Below, in pieces: positions 15,873-25,592 of a stretch of 64,000 bases of DNA. The notes under the pieces were generated by a model, which saw nothing but the letters and a program-made list of their open reading frames with translations, was not told the DNA's origin and ran no database searches. This stretch comes from Cellvibrio sp. PSBB023 (GTDB lineage: Bacteria > Pseudomonadota > Gammaproteobacteria > Pseudomonadales > Cellvibrionaceae), in contig NZ_CP019799.1 of the NCBI RefSeq assembly GCF_002007605.1, forward strand, positions 62,001 to 126,000. Reading direction: 5' to 3'. The translations under genes were made by a program, and so were the position numbers. Within the stretch, counting starts at the first letter, position 1. Every line of letters starts with the position of its first letter.

Positions 15873-17365
15873 AAGACCTGAGCACTGAGCAATACACAGC
15901 GTTTGGCAAATACATTGAAGAAGCGCTCGCGAAAGTACAGAGCGGTGCCAGCGGTGCACATGCGAGCTTGGGTGCATTGAGTGCACTCATGAATGGCGAC
16001 ATGCGCGCCGCTGCACAGCGTTTAGGTGTTGATGTCGGTGAAGTACTCACCGGTATTGATAAAGAGAGCGCTGCTGCTATATCCAATTTTACTGCCCTCG
16101 CACAAAAGCTGAATGAGACCTCTGTCGCCGGTGAAGACACTAATAAAATCTTAAAAGCTGGTTTACTGGCAACACTCAAAAGCCTGGACACAAAACAGGA
16201 AATTGATGCGACCAGATCTGCACTGCAGCAGCTTGCTGCCGATGGGGTTATTACCCAAGAAGCATTGGTTGGGCTAAACGCGCAGTTGGATCAACACGCC
16301 AAAAACATTCTGACAAATGCGAATGCTCAGAAAATGGCAACCGATGCTAACAAGGAGGCCGCCAGTTCATGGGGGATGATCTCTGTCGCATCCAACGATG
16401 CTGCACAAAAAATGCAGATTGTTGGTGGTGCTGCCAAATGGTTGCAGGATGTTTATGCAGAGCTACGCGGCGAAATTGAAGCGCTGGGCCCCGCAGCATT
16501 GGCTTCATTTGAAAAGCTGCAAGGGGTACGGCCTAACACGGCTCCAATCACAGGTGATTTTGCTGAACTGAAGCAATCAATCAGTGATGCTACCAATGAA
16601 ATTGATCGCTTACAAAAACTCGCCATGGGTGCTGACTTCACCGGCATCAGTCGCTACTTGCGCGATACCATGGTCAACGCTGAGATCGTCAAAAAAGAAT
16701 ACGCCGAGCAGCAGTTAGCTCTGCAACGTTTGCAGCAAGCCTATTCAGACGGCGCGATATCCGCCCGTGACTTTATTAACTCCGCACGCGGCGCTGCCAG
16801 CTCTACCAGTTTATTAAATCAAGCCGACCTTTCCGCACTGAAAAACCAGATCAAATCTGCCCAGGAGCAGATGGAGAGTTTTCGCGCATCCACCCAGGGC
16901 ACGCTCAACAGTTTGCAAAGCGAATTAGCCAGCCTGCAGGGCAATGCGGAACGTGTTGCACAACTGGCGTATGAAGCGCGCATTGCTGACCTTAATGCAA
17001 AACTGGAAGACGCGCGGGCAACCGGTGATAAAGAGGCAATCACCAACGCTCAGCAAGCACTGAAAATTGCACAAGACATTTTCAACATCAAAAAGCAGCA
17101 AATCGCTGAAGAGAAAAAAGCCCAGGAACAAGCACAGGAAAAAGCGAGGCTTGAGGAAGCTGCACGGAAGGTGGAAGAAACAAAAACTCAACAGCAGGCA
17201 TCGCAGCCCCAAACCCAACCGCAAGTGACACCACAGCCGGCCAATGTGCAGCGGATTGAAATAGCGTTGCCCAGTGGGCAAACGGCAAACCTCACTGGCT
17301 CTGCTGATGACATAAACAACTTACTGAATTTTTTAAACGAAGCCGGGTTGAGGTCAACACAATGA
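15857..17365 (+). CDS. Tape measure protein, C-terminal part in -1 frame
   Basis: 502 residues that continue the tape measure protein after an apparent one-base loss near 15832. The frame already encodes KEQLQNGL before the GTG at 15857, so that start is only formal. The sequence is helical with coiled-coil stretches, then an alanine/glutamine/lysine-rich stretch (about 390-455) and a small closing domain with RIEIALPSGQTANL and DDINNLLNFLNEAG, an ending common in tape measures of Mu-like siphophages. The stop overlaps the next start (ATGA). Confidence 0.8.
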   Translation: MAAFLKDLSTEQYTAFGKYIEEALAKVQSGASGAHASLGALSALMNGDMRAAAQRLGVDVGEVLTGIDKESAAAISNFTALAQKLNETSVAGEDTNKILKAGLLATLKSLDTKQEIDATRSALQQLAADGVITQEALVGLNAQLDQHAKNILTNANAQKMATDANKEAASSWGMISVASNDAAQKMQIVGGAAKWLQDVYAELRGEIEALGPAALASFEKLQGVRPNTAPITGDFAELKQSISDATNEIDRLQKLAMGADFTGISRYLRDTMVNAEIVKKEYAEQQLALQRLQQAYSDGAISARDFINSARGAASSTSLLNQADLSALKNQIKSAQEQMESFRASTQGTLNSLQSELASLQGNAERVAQLAYEARIADLNAKLEDARATGDKEAITNAQQALKIAQDIFNIKKQQIAEEKKAQEQAQEKARLEEAARKVEETKTQQQASQPQTQPQVTPQPANVQRIEIALPSGQTANLTGSADDINNLLNFLNEAGLRSTQ

Positions 17366-17760
17366 TTTTGGGTGGCGTAGACATTACCGACAATTTTGTG
17401 TGGTCGGATGAATTTAATTACAACCAGGTTGAGCAATCGCAAGAGCGCAGCATTACCGGCGGCATGATTATTCAAGGTGGGATTAAACAATATGGCCGCC
17501 CGATTACCCTGGGTGAAAGCTGGCTCCCGCGTTTCATTGTTGACGCACTGTTCGCACTGGAAGCGACCATCGCCCCCATGCAATTAGAACTGGCAGATGG
17601 CCGCGAATTTACCGTGGTGTTTGATCGTTCACGCGGAGTGGCCGTGGATGCAAAACCCGTGGATGGCTATGTGCTGGCCGCGAACGACCCCAACTGGCAA
17701 TACAAAGTCACCATCCGTTTATTGACCATTGAACCAACACCAGAACCAGAGGAACCATAA
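17362..17760 (+). CDS. Small tail protein after tape measure, probably distal-tail type
   Basis: This 132-residue, strand-rich protein starts with an ATGA overlap with the tape-measure stop. It reads ILGGVDITDNFVWSDEF, then ESWLPRFIVDALFAL, and ends in a proline/glutamate tail. Proteins of this size just after the tape measure in siphophages often begin the tail tip. I do not recognise a named family. Confidence 0.6.
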   Translation: MILGGVDITDNFVWSDEFNYNQVEQSQERSITGGMIIQGGIKQYGRPITLGESWLPRFIVDALFALEATIAPMQLELADGREFTVVFDRSRGVAVDAKPVDGYVLAANDPNWQYKVTIRLLTIEPTPEPEEP

Positions 17761-17762
17761 CC

Positions 17763-19718
17763 GTGGCAATTACCAGTAATGACATAAAGTTGATGCAGTC
17801 TGAGCGACTGACCGAGGATTCTGATGGCGGTGGCCAGATGACAGGCCTGCCCGTGATTGATGGCGACATCAATAACTTGTTTGAAGATATTTCACGTGTG
17901 GATCGCACTTACGGTGATGTCAGCCTGCGTAAAGCGTTTTTAAAAGTGGATACGGCCACTGCTGATCTCTATTTGGACTCTCACGCGATTCTCAGCGCAC
18001 AACCTGCTGACCCCAATGTCAGTGGATTGCTGTTCACTACCAGTGATTTTTATGACCAGCGATCATCTGCCAGGCAGCGTATTGAATCGTTTGTTGTTGC
18101 TGGCCCGGTGACTGGAATGTTTTTGCGGGGCACACAGTTACAAGGTCAGCGTGCGTTGATTGTTTATACGCCCTCGGTAAATAACTCCACTCCGCCGGAG
18201 ATCGGCGAAACCTACATGCTGCAGTACAAACAGGATTTAAATACCCGCCAATTCGTTAAGGTATTAAATGTTCAGCAGTCGACAGAGCGATTCACCTACA
18301 CGATTATCAATGGTGATATTCGAACCTTCACAGCGACGCAGTACATTATTGAGCTGTCGTCCGAGTTGAAGATGGACTACCCGGCAAGTGATCCACAGCC
18401 GCTGCCGAATAATGACAGCAAGCTGTACAGCACTCAGCCTGCAACATCGGCCAAGTATTACGGTACAACGGTGCTATCACAGCCTGCAGAGGCTGGTGCT
18501 ACCAGTGTGCGAGTCGCTGGCACCTTTGCGCCCATTATCCCAACTGCATCCAGTGAGACGCCGGTAATTGATCAGCGCCCCGGTGGCTTCGTTAGTCAGA
18601 TTGTGCCGTCTTCATCGCAAACCATTGCAATACCCGTAGTGATTGCTGCAAACACGCAAAGCGCACTACCAACACCGGTTGTGCCTGGCTCAGCATCATT
18701 CAGTGCGGGTGGCACTGCCTATGTTGATAAGGGCGGGAAGTTTGTTAACGCCAGTGGTGACGCTGGACCATTGGCCGGGTCGGCAATTGATTATCGAACC
18801 GGTGCTATCACTTGGGCCGGATCAGTATCGGCAACAGTCAGCTTTACTTATCGACCTGGCACGCTGCGTCAGCAATTACCGAATACCGGCAGTATTGAAA
18901 TTGATGAAACCAATCGAAATTTTAACTATGTGCTGAGTATTGACCCGCCCCCTGCACCGACAACATTTAATGCGTCCTATCAATATCTGGGCAAATGGTA
19001 CGAGCTGCAAGACGATGGCACCGGCACATTGATCGGTGATGGCTCTGGGCAAATTAATTATTCAACTGGATCAATTGTTTTAACACTGCAAGCACAGCCG
19101 GACGCTAACTCACTGATTTTTTATCGTTGGACGGATGCAGATTTGTATACCCCTGCTGCTGCCGACTCATTTGATGGCACAACACCCATCAACATTTATC
19201 TGGATAACAAAATGGTTGTGCCTGGAACGGTAACCATTAGCTGGACTAGCGGTACTGCAAAAACGGCAACTGATGCTGACGGTGTGATTAGTGGTGATGC
19301 CACTGGCCGTATTGATTACGCAACAGGAATTATTCGATTGACGGCAGCAGCAGTGCCTAATGCAGGTACCGGCTGGACGGTGCAATACTCACATAAAAAT
19401 CAAAGCGAGTTAAAAACATCTAACGCGGTACCTAACAACACAACCAAAGCGGATATATCACTATCGGCGGGCGCGAATTGTGAGCCCGGATCAGTATCGT
19501 TCAGGCTCATAAAATCAATAAAGAAAACGGTAGTAAATGGTAGCGGTATTTTGCTGAGCACTACGTACTTTGATCTCTATCGCAGCATTACCGATAACGG
19601 TAATGGTTCGCTGATTGATCGCAGCTATGGGGAAAATACGGTTGTCGGCTCAATCAATTACACGACGGGGCAGATTGTAGTCAGTGGTAGTGCGTTCCTG
19701 AAAAACTACAACGAATAG
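17763..19718 (+). CDS. Tail-tip structural protein with repeated strand modules
   Basis: This 651-residue protein starts at GTG 17763 with AGAGGAA upstream. The first 250 residues resemble tail proteins of B3-like transposable siphophages. The remainder is built from recurring modules with the signature G-x-G-x-I-x-Y-x-T-G-x-I: IDYRTGAITW near 342, INYSTGSIVLT near 431, IDYATGIIRLT near 517 and INYTTGQIVVSG near 631. These are probably beta-sandwich repeats on the tail exterior. The next gene carries a further copy. The exact role is unknown. Confidence 0.65.
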   Translation: MAITSNDIKLMQSERLTEDSDGGGQMTGLPVIDGDINNLFEDISRVDRTYGDVSLRKAFLKVDTATADLYLDSHAILSAQPADPNVSGLLFTTSDFYDQRSSARQRIESFVVAGPVTGMFLRGTQLQGQRALIVYTPSVNNSTPPEIGETYMLQYKQDLNTRQFVKVLNVQQSTERFTYTIINGDIRTFTATQYIIELSSELKMDYPASDPQPLPNNDSKLYSTQPATSAKYYGTTVLSQPAEAGATSVRVAGTFAPIIPTASSETPVIDQRPGGFVSQIVPSSSQTIAIPVVIAANTQSALPTPVVPGSASFSAGGTAYVDKGGKFVNASGDAGPLAGSAIDYRTGAITWAGSVSATVSFTYRPGTLRQQLPNTGSIEIDETNRNFNYVLSIDPPPAPTTFNASYQYLGKWYELQDDGTGTLIGDGSGQINYSTGSIVLTLQAQPDANSLIFYRWTDADLYTPAAADSFDGTTPINIYLDNKMVVPGTVTISWTSGTAKTATDADGVISGDATGRIDYATGIIRLTAAAVPNAGTGWTVQYSHKNQSELKTSNAVPNNTTKADISLSAGANCEPGSVSFRLIKSIKKTVVNGSGILLSTTYFDLYRSITDNGNGSLIDRSYGENTVVGSINYTTGQIVVSGSAFLKNYNE

Positions 19719-19725
19719 GTGATTT

Positions 19726-21279
19726 ATGACAATTAGTAACGTAGCAAAGCTATATCGATATGAGTCCGACAAAGTCGCTCAAAACAGAGCGCAATATACC
19801 CGTGAAACCGCGTTTGAGGTGATCCGTGCACACAATTGCGATGTCAGCTATCAGTTAGCTGCAGGTACATCGCAAACAGTGACAGAGGCAAAAACCATGG
19901 CTCAGTCACCATGGCGATTTGAGTTAATTGAACGCGGCCCAATTGTGCCTGGCAGCGTGATATTGCAGGTGGCGGGTGAACTGTTCTTTGATGATGGTGA
20001 AGGCAATATTGTGCGCAACTACTCGACATCAACGGGAGCCGGTACGGTAGTTGGTCTGATCGATTATGAGTCAACCAGGTGCACAATTGATAACTACACC
20101 GGCAGGCCGTTGACTGCAACGGTCACACCCATTGCGATAGTTGTGGGTGATGACTGGAGCGTACTAAATCGCACTACATTTCGCACATCCGCTGCGCCAC
20201 TACGCCCAAATGGATTTAATGTGCGCGCTGATAATGTGGAGAGTGGTGTGCAGTACAACGGTCAAGCAGACAACCAGGGTGTGATAACGGGCGATGGAAT
20301 TACCGGTGATGTCGATTTACAAAAAGGTCTAGCCGAAATTACGTTTCCTGCACCGGTACTTGCATCTACCGTTTTTTATAACGCGGTCTCGTACAAACAA
20401 ATCCCATTGGATCCGGCCATTCTCGGTTTGGATCCAGTGCGCCTCCCGTCTGATGGCCGCGTCCCAATTCTGCGCGATGCAGATATTTTGGTTATCACTC
20501 ACACCCAAAAAGATTTGGTAAATGCCCCAGCGGCAGGCTTGGTGGTTAACGCCGGGCGTGATCGTTTGCACGATGCCTGGTTTGAGGATTCGCAGGGTAC
20601 TCGATTGGCACCAGCGCAATACACTCTGAATAAAGAAGTCGGTACCGCCACACTGGCCACACCGTTTATCGCGCAAGATTTGGAGAGTAATGCGCTCGTA
20701 GGTGATTTGTATTTTGTGCATCGCATCGATGACATGGCGCTCTGCACTGAAGCGCGTATTGATGGCACATTGCAGCTCGCACAACCGCTGTATCACGATT
20801 TCCCGGCGGATGATACATGGGTCGCGTCAGCGGTTTATTTGGGGAACTTGCGTGGGCGTGTTAAAGATTTCGCATGCTACGTAACAGATCCCGGTTACGG
20901 CGGCACGGGCACTCCATCCAATGGCCAATACAACCTGGTTAATTACCCAATTGCTATCGATAACCGTGGCAGCGTACCGGAGCGCTGGAAAATTATTTTC
21001 ACAGGCACAACTGCATTCCGATTGCTGGGTGAACATCGCGGCCAAGTAGCGACTGGATCCACCGCTGCCGATTTTTCCCCTCTCAATCCGCAATCTGGGA
21101 CACCGTTTTTTACTATCAAATCAGACGGCTGGGGTGGTGGCTGGGCAACAGGCAATACTGCAGTATTTGAAACAGAAGCCGCTGCAGCACCGCTGTGGTT
21201 AATACGCACAGTATTGCCAGGGCAAGCAACGGTGGAAGATGACTCGTTAAAAATTGAATTGCGTGGAGATCATAACTGA
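19726..21279 (+). CDS. Tail-tip structural protein
   Basis: This 517-residue, strand-rich protein begins seven bases after the previous stop with GGTG before the ATG. Residues about 75-120 (PGSVILQVAG to GLIDYES) repeat the module seen in the preceding protein, so the two genes are related or arose from one. The later part contains DPAILGLDPVRLPSDGRVPI and a C-terminal domain with SDGWGGGWATGN. Homologues sit between tape measure and fibre genes in transposable siphophages. The function is structural, by context. Confidence 0.65.
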   Translation: MTISNVAKLYRYESDKVAQNRAQYTRETAFEVIRAHNCDVSYQLAAGTSQTVTEAKTMAQSPWRFELIERGPIVPGSVILQVAGELFFDDGEGNIVRNYSTSTGAGTVVGLIDYESTRCTIDNYTGRPLTATVTPIAIVVGDDWSVLNRTTFRTSAAPLRPNGFNVRADNVESGVQYNGQADNQGVITGDGITGDVDLQKGLAEITFPAPVLASTVFYNAVSYKQIPLDPAILGLDPVRLPSDGRVPILRDADILVITHTQKDLVNAPAAGLVVNAGRDRLHDAWFEDSQGTRLAPAQYTLNKEVGTATLATPFIAQDLESNALVGDLYFVHRIDDMALCTEARIDGTLQLAQPLYHDFPADDTWVASAVYLGNLRGRVKDFACYVTDPGYGGTGTPSNGQYNLVNYPIAIDNRGSVPERWKIIFTGTTAFRLLGEHRGQVATGSTAADFSPLNPQSGTPFFTIKSDGWGGGWATGNTAVFETEAAAAPLWLIRTVLPGQATVEDDSLKIELRGDHN

Positions 21280-22370
21280 TGACTGTAACTATTTATCGTT
21301 CCACTGATGTTGGTGCGCCTGCGCTGCCTGCAAACTCCAACTATGTAAAAGCCAGTTTTTTCATGGATATTATCAAGCAGTGCTTGGTGACGGGTTATGG
21401 TAGTAAACCAGGTGCGGGTTGGACATTGCGCTATGAAGATACTACTGCGAATAAACGCCGCTTGGCTGTGAGTAATGGTAATGGGGTGATGGAGTTTATT
21501 ACGTGGGGCACAACAAGTATCGCCATGGTGATGTGGGACTCTATAACAACTCCCGGTACAGGGCGTCTATATGATGATAGTTTTGCTAGCGTGATGAGTA
21601 CTGGGGTAAATGGATGGAAAAGTCCGCTAGTTGCAGCCCCAGGAACTGCAAGTGAAAACATCTTTGCTCTAAACGTGGTAAATATGCATACAGGTTTTGC
21701 TGCGAGTATTGCCTGGACGGTTTTTGCAAATGACAAATCAGTTTGGGTCTTATTTCACTATCCAGCGGGCTCTGCTGAATCAGAGGGCACCGATGCGTTA
21801 TCTACGCTAAGTACTATTCATGTTCAATTATTCTTTGGCGCAGTAAAAAGTTCAGATTTAGCGCGTGATCAGGCTGGTAATTTTTTTGCTATGTCTCCGA
21901 CTAGGGCACCTGCAAACGGCGCTAGCTCATCAGCGAGCGGCCTCAATCAAATTAGCTTTTATTGGGGTTTACGTACACCTCAAAATACAATTCCAGGTGT
22001 AGCAAATAATTCCATTTTTTCACTGGCTTCATGGGTTGATATTAATAATGCTGCAGTGAATCCGTATAGCTCTATACGTGTATTAATTCCTGTCGCTGTA
22101 GGCTACATAGGCACAGATGTTGTTAGGCCACCAGCCTTGGCTGGAAATAATGGTAATTATCTGTTCGGCGCTATTCCTGGATTAGCTCAATTCGCATCAG
22201 CGGGCAATCAGTTGCACTATTGGCTGTATTTAAATATAGAAAGAGGCGCTACGTGGAACATGCAGACATATACAGTCAATGGCATTGACTGGATGCCATG
22301 GACATTATCGGGCGGGTCCGCAAGTTTTGGGAATTGCGGAATTACTGATGACTACAACTGGTGGGCGTAA
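21279..22370 (+). CDS. Phage tail protein of unknown function
   Basis: This 363-residue protein starts with an ATGA overlap with the upstream stop. It begins TIYRSTDVGAPALPANSNYV and is rich in small and aromatic residues (many W, Y, F), like an exposed beta-structured virion protein. Its base composition is more A+T rich than the neighbouring tail genes, which hints at module exchange. I cannot name its family. It could be a receptor-binding component. Confidence 0.6.
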   Translation: MTVTIYRSTDVGAPALPANSNYVKASFFMDIIKQCLVTGYGSKPGAGWTLRYEDTTANKRRLAVSNGNGVMEFITWGTTSIAMVMWDSITTPGTGRLYDDSFASVMSTGVNGWKSPLVAAPGTASENIFALNVVNMHTGFAASIAWTVFANDKSVWVLFHYPAGSAESEGTDALSTLSTIHVQLFFGAVKSSDLARDQAGNFFAMSPTRAPANGASSSASGLNQISFYWGLRTPQNTIPGVANNSIFSLASWVDINNAAVNPYSSIRVLIPVAVGYIGTDVVRPPALAGNNGNYLFGAIPGLAQFASAGNQLHYWLYLNIERGATWNMQTYTVNGIDWMPWTLSGGSASFGNCGITDDYNWWA

Positions 22371-23114
22371 ATGACTCTATCTGTCATACGTAGCGATGTA
22401 ATTTTTAATAGTCAATTAGACTGGGTTGAACTGCCTGTCACAACATTCGACAGCGATCCAGACCCATTGCCTGTATTGCAAATTTATTCAGGCGGACTAC
22501 AGCTGAATGCGCAGATGATTATTGAAACTGCCGGCGTCGTGAGAATCCCACGTAAGTTGTATCCAAGTTTTATCTCGTTCATCGGTCAAAAGCGTAACGA
22601 GTCAAAAGCATATATCGCGCTCAACGTCGATTTATTTGGTGCCGTTGTTTTTAATTTATATGCAGTTGATGAAAGCGGCAGTAGTGGTGGCGGCTCTGAT
22701 GGTGATTACCGCGTAGCAGGCACTGTGAAAATAAATAGTGTTGCTGCGCAACGCGACCTCGTTGTTATCAGTGATAACCCTGGTGCGCGGGCAGTTGTCG
22801 GCGAGGGAGCGAGTGCTGGTGACGGTACATTCGATTTAACCTACAGCAACTGGGACGGCGCTGTATTCGTGGTTGCAGTGGATAATTACGGCGCTGATTT
22901 TATTGCCAGCGCAGCGCTCAATGCCGGTACTGTTGTACACCCAACTACACCCAATGGTTATGTTTATGTAGTAACCGAAGCTGGCACAACAGGAGCCGTT
23001 GAGCCAGCCTGGATCACTACCGGTTCGGTGGTGAGTGGCAGCGTAACATTCGCACCGCGTGAATATTATCGTCCTGTTGGTTGGGGGCCGCAAAAAGGCG
23101 CGCTGGTAGAGTAA
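22371..23114 (+). CDS. Tail fibre-like protein
   Basis: This 247-residue protein starts directly after the previous stop. Residues about 1-100 are a strand-rich domain. A glycine/serine linker (about 102-108) follows, and the C-terminal part with VAGTVKINSVAAQRDLVVIS and GYVYVVTEAGTTGAVEPAW is a pattern common in short fibre or tip-attached proteins of phages and prophages. It probably contributes to the host-contact apparatus. Confidence 0.6.
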   Translation: MTLSVIRSDVIFNSQLDWVELPVTTFDSDPDPLPVLQIYSGGLQLNAQMIIETAGVVRIPRKLYPSFISFIGQKRNESKAYIALNVDLFGAVVFNLYAVDESGSSGGGSDGDYRVAGTVKINSVAAQRDLVVISDNPGARAVVGEGASAGDGTFDLTYSNWDGAVFVVAVDNYGADFIASAALNAGTVVHPTTPNGYVYVVTEAGTTGAVEPAWITTGSVVSGSVTFAPREYYRPVGWGPQKGALVE

Positions 23115-25000
23115 TGGCCTACATCATTGAACCCTGGAATGGCATTGCACTCAATTTAAGTGATGGGCCATTCACACACTCAAATCCACTGGCAATTGAT
23201 TTAGATTTTGTGTGGATCAGCTATCCACCGTTCCCCTGGTTTAATCCATCCATCACCGTCGAATATTTAGCACCGATGTTTGCTGCCAGTGCTGCCAGCT
23301 CAACTAGTCATCTACAACAAACTGCCGCGATCAAAACTGATAATTCGCAATTCGTTTTGTGGGGAAACGCTGGGGCGACACAGCATAGTTCGCGCATTAG
23401 ATTCAATGTGGCAAACACGAGCGACTGTGCAAGCATAGCGATGTGGACACTCGCAGATATTGCTGAAAGCCAACAAACTATGAACTGGGGTTACACCGCT
23501 ACTGCTGACCAGCAACACACAGTTGTGTGGGGTGTTGCGCAACCGAGTGACCGTCGCGATTTCGTTAGCAGTTGGGTAATGAATACGCGCTACAGGGATC
23601 GCATCGCAAATATGGATTGGTTCAGTGTGAACTTGAACGGATTTGTATATGACGACAGTACAGCCATGTTGGCGCTACTCAATACCGATGCCCCGCTCGC
23701 AATCAATTTGGATTTTTCAGGTGTGCCCAACACATTAGGCAGTGCTACAAAAATCCGTTTGCAATTCGGCTACGTAAAGCCAAAACGCCCAAGTGTTCCG
23801 CACGACATCACCAGACATTTGACTGCCCGTAAAGCAACCCCACGCGATACAAGCCGACTCATTCCCTGGGGGGCAGGTACGAGTGTTTGGAACAACTGGA
23901 ACCTGCCTTACCCAATTGATACGGGGCCACCAATTCCCCCCGATCCCGTCGACCCTCCCATCAGAAAAATCGTGTACTTAATTATGAACACTCTACAAAT
24001 TACCGACGCTGCAACCGGCACCCCGCTCGATATCCAGGGCGTGAATATTTCAGTCGATATCGACTCATTAAGTTGGAAATTCTCTGGCACGGTTTATGGT
24101 CAAGGCACGCTGGATTTAGTGCGCCCGGACGAAAGCGGGATGAAGGATATTCGCGTCGTCATTAACACCCATGAATGGGTGTTTAGCATTGAGCGCTACA
24201 CCAGTGACGAAAAGTTCCCAACAACTAAATTTTCAATCTCTGGTGTAAGCCGCACGCAATACATGGCGGCACTGTTTGCCCCAGTTCGGTCATACACCAA
24301 CAGCAGTGCGACAACAGCAGCACAGGCCGCCAATGCGGAACTGGAGAACACCGGTTTTGCTCTGGTTTGGCCGACTGCGGGCGACGGCGATTTACCTGAT
24401 TGGATTATTCCGGCAGGTGCGCTCAGCTACCGCGATAAAACACCTGCCCAAGTGGTTGCGCAGATAGTGACTACTGCGGGTGGGGTGATGATTCCGTCGA
24501 TGAATGATGACAGCTGGATAATCCAACCGCGCTATAAATCATCGCCCTGGCAATGGGACGCGGTGACTCCCGATGCGGCCATTTATATAGGCATGGTGCG
24601 GAGCCGTTCTGCACGCTATGAGCCAGCACCAGCCTACGATTCGTGTTTTGTGAGTGGTGTTAGCCAGGGCGTATCAGTCGATGTTCAGCGTGCTGGTTCC
24701 GGCGGCCTGAATCCGATGCCTGACGTGCTGGATGATCTCATTACAGCTGCTGCACCGGCCATAAGTCGTGGCCGCAATGAGTTGGCCGCAACGGGTAATA
24801 AGGTTGTGGAGACGTTAAGCGTACTCATCCCCGAGCAAGGCGCCGCGCCTGGCATCCTGCGCCCAGGGCAGATCATCACAGTAACGCACGACAACCCGGA
24901 CAGTGACTACGTTGGTTTGGTTATTGCGAATAGCATCAGCGTACAAAAGGCCGGTGGTGCTGAAATCTATCAATCAGTCACACTGGAGCGTCGCGCATGA
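23114..25000 (+). CDS. Large tail-tip/hub protein
   Basis: About 628 residues from the ATG at 23114, which overlaps the stop of the fibre-like gene (TAATG); an extension to 23081 would give an unlikely basic leader. Residues 1-290 are a strand-rich exterior region ending in a proline-rich linker (PPIPPDPVDPP). The second half (about 295-628) reads like a tail hub: DSLSWKFSGTVYGQGTLDLV, FPTTKFSISGVSRTQYMAAL, a middle with AQVVAQIVTTAGGVMIPS, and LRPGQIITVTHDNPDSDYVG. That layout matches hub/central tip proteins of siphophages. Confidence 0.65.
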   Translation: MAYIIEPWNGIALNLSDGPFTHSNPLAIDLDFVWISYPPFPWFNPSITVEYLAPMFAASAASSTSHLQQTAAIKTDNSQFVLWGNAGATQHSSRIRFNVANTSDCASIAMWTLADIAESQQTMNWGYTATADQQHTVVWGVAQPSDRRDFVSSWVMNTRYRDRIANMDWFSVNLNGFVYDDSTAMLALLNTDAPLAINLDFSGVPNTLGSATKIRLQFGYVKPKRPSVPHDITRHLTARKATPRDTSRLIPWGAGTSVWNNWNLPYPIDTGPPIPPDPVDPPIRKIVYLIMNTLQITDAATGTPLDIQGVNISVDIDSLSWKFSGTVYGQGTLDLVRPDESGMKDIRVVINTHEWVFSIERYTSDEKFPTTKFSISGVSRTQYMAALFAPVRSYTNSSATTAAQAANAELENTGFALVWPTAGDGDLPDWIIPAGALSYRDKTPAQVVAQIVTTAGGVMIPSMNDDSWIIQPRYKSSPWQWDAVTPDAAIYIGMVRSRSARYEPAPAYDSCFVSGVSQGVSVDVQRAGSGGLNPMPDVLDDLITAAAPAISRGRNELAATGNKVVETLSVLIPEQGAAPGILRPGQIITVTHDNPDSDYVGLVIANSISVQKAGGAEIYQSVTLERRA

Positions 25001-25230
25001 GTACAGCAAACCCATGGGTCAAATTCAAAAGGCTGCTGCAGGGTGAAGGCCGTGCGGTGGTAACGGTCGTCAGCAATAATGGTGATGGCACCAGTACAGT
25101 GACTACGCGAGGCGGTGTTCCTATTATCGTGAAGGGCGAAGCTGTTTCATCAGGGGCAAAAGCGATGATTGAGGGCGGTGAGCTACGGTATGAGGTGCCC
25201 AACTTGCCTAGTTCTGTTGTGGAGGTGTGA
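24997..25230 (+). CDS. Small tail-associated protein
   Basis: This 77-residue protein starts with an ATGA overlap with the hub gene. It is a small strand-rich domain (AVVTVVSNNGDGTSTVTTRG, then VKGEAVSSGAKAMIEGGEL), like small proteins that follow the hub gene in transposable siphophages. Tight coupling suggests it works with the hub, perhaps as an OB-fold-like tip component. I do not know its function. Confidence 0.65.
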   Translation: MSTANPWVKFKRLLQGEGRAVVTVVSNNGDGTSTVTTRGGVPIIVKGEAVSSGAKAMIEGGELRYEVPNLPSSVVEV

Positions 25231-25270
25231 TAAGCTTCAGCGGCTATAACAACACTTAAGGAGTTCAATT

Positions 25271-25567
25271 ATGGATGCAGCAGACATCAACCGCCCCAAA
25301 CCCAGTAACAAGCCAAGGCTCAACCCCGGTTATACCCCTCAAAAAGTTAAGCCAGATCAAAAACCACAGGCTGCCAGGATGATCTTTTTACTGGGTGTCA
25401 TCACCTTGGCCATGAGTGCGTTCCTTTCTATGTACACCTACAGGCTTTTTGACAACCCGCTGGCATTCTTATGCCTTTTCTCCGGAGTCGTGACTTTTGC
25501 CTTCTGTGCAGGGTTTTCAGCAATCATCAACCTACTTGATGAAATCCGTAAAAACACCGACAAGTAG
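25271..25567 (+). CDS. Two-helix membrane protein at prophage right end
   Basis: This 98-residue protein has a proline/lysine-rich N-terminal tail (about 1-35), two transmembrane helices (about 37-57 and 66-88) and a charged end. It has its own AAGGAG ribosome site and stands apart from the tail genes by 40 bases. The right end of Mu-like genomes often carries accessory genes, in Mu com and mom. This protein is neither; a superinfection-exclusion or lysogenic-conversion role is a guess. It is the last gene before the prophage terminus. Confidence 0.65.
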   Translation: MDAADINRPKPSNKPRLNPGYTPQKVKPDQKPQAARMIFLLGVITLAMSAFLSMYTYRLFDNPLAFLCLFSGVVTFAFCAGFSAIINLLDEIRKNTDK

Positions 25568-25592
25568 TTTTGTATAGAGCAATTCTTTTTCA

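Noticed and set aside
21279..22370. The tail protein as a host-derived cargo gene because of its lower G+C
   Set aside because: Its start overlaps the upstream tail gene and the next gene follows directly, so it belongs to the tail operon; composition alone is weak evidence.
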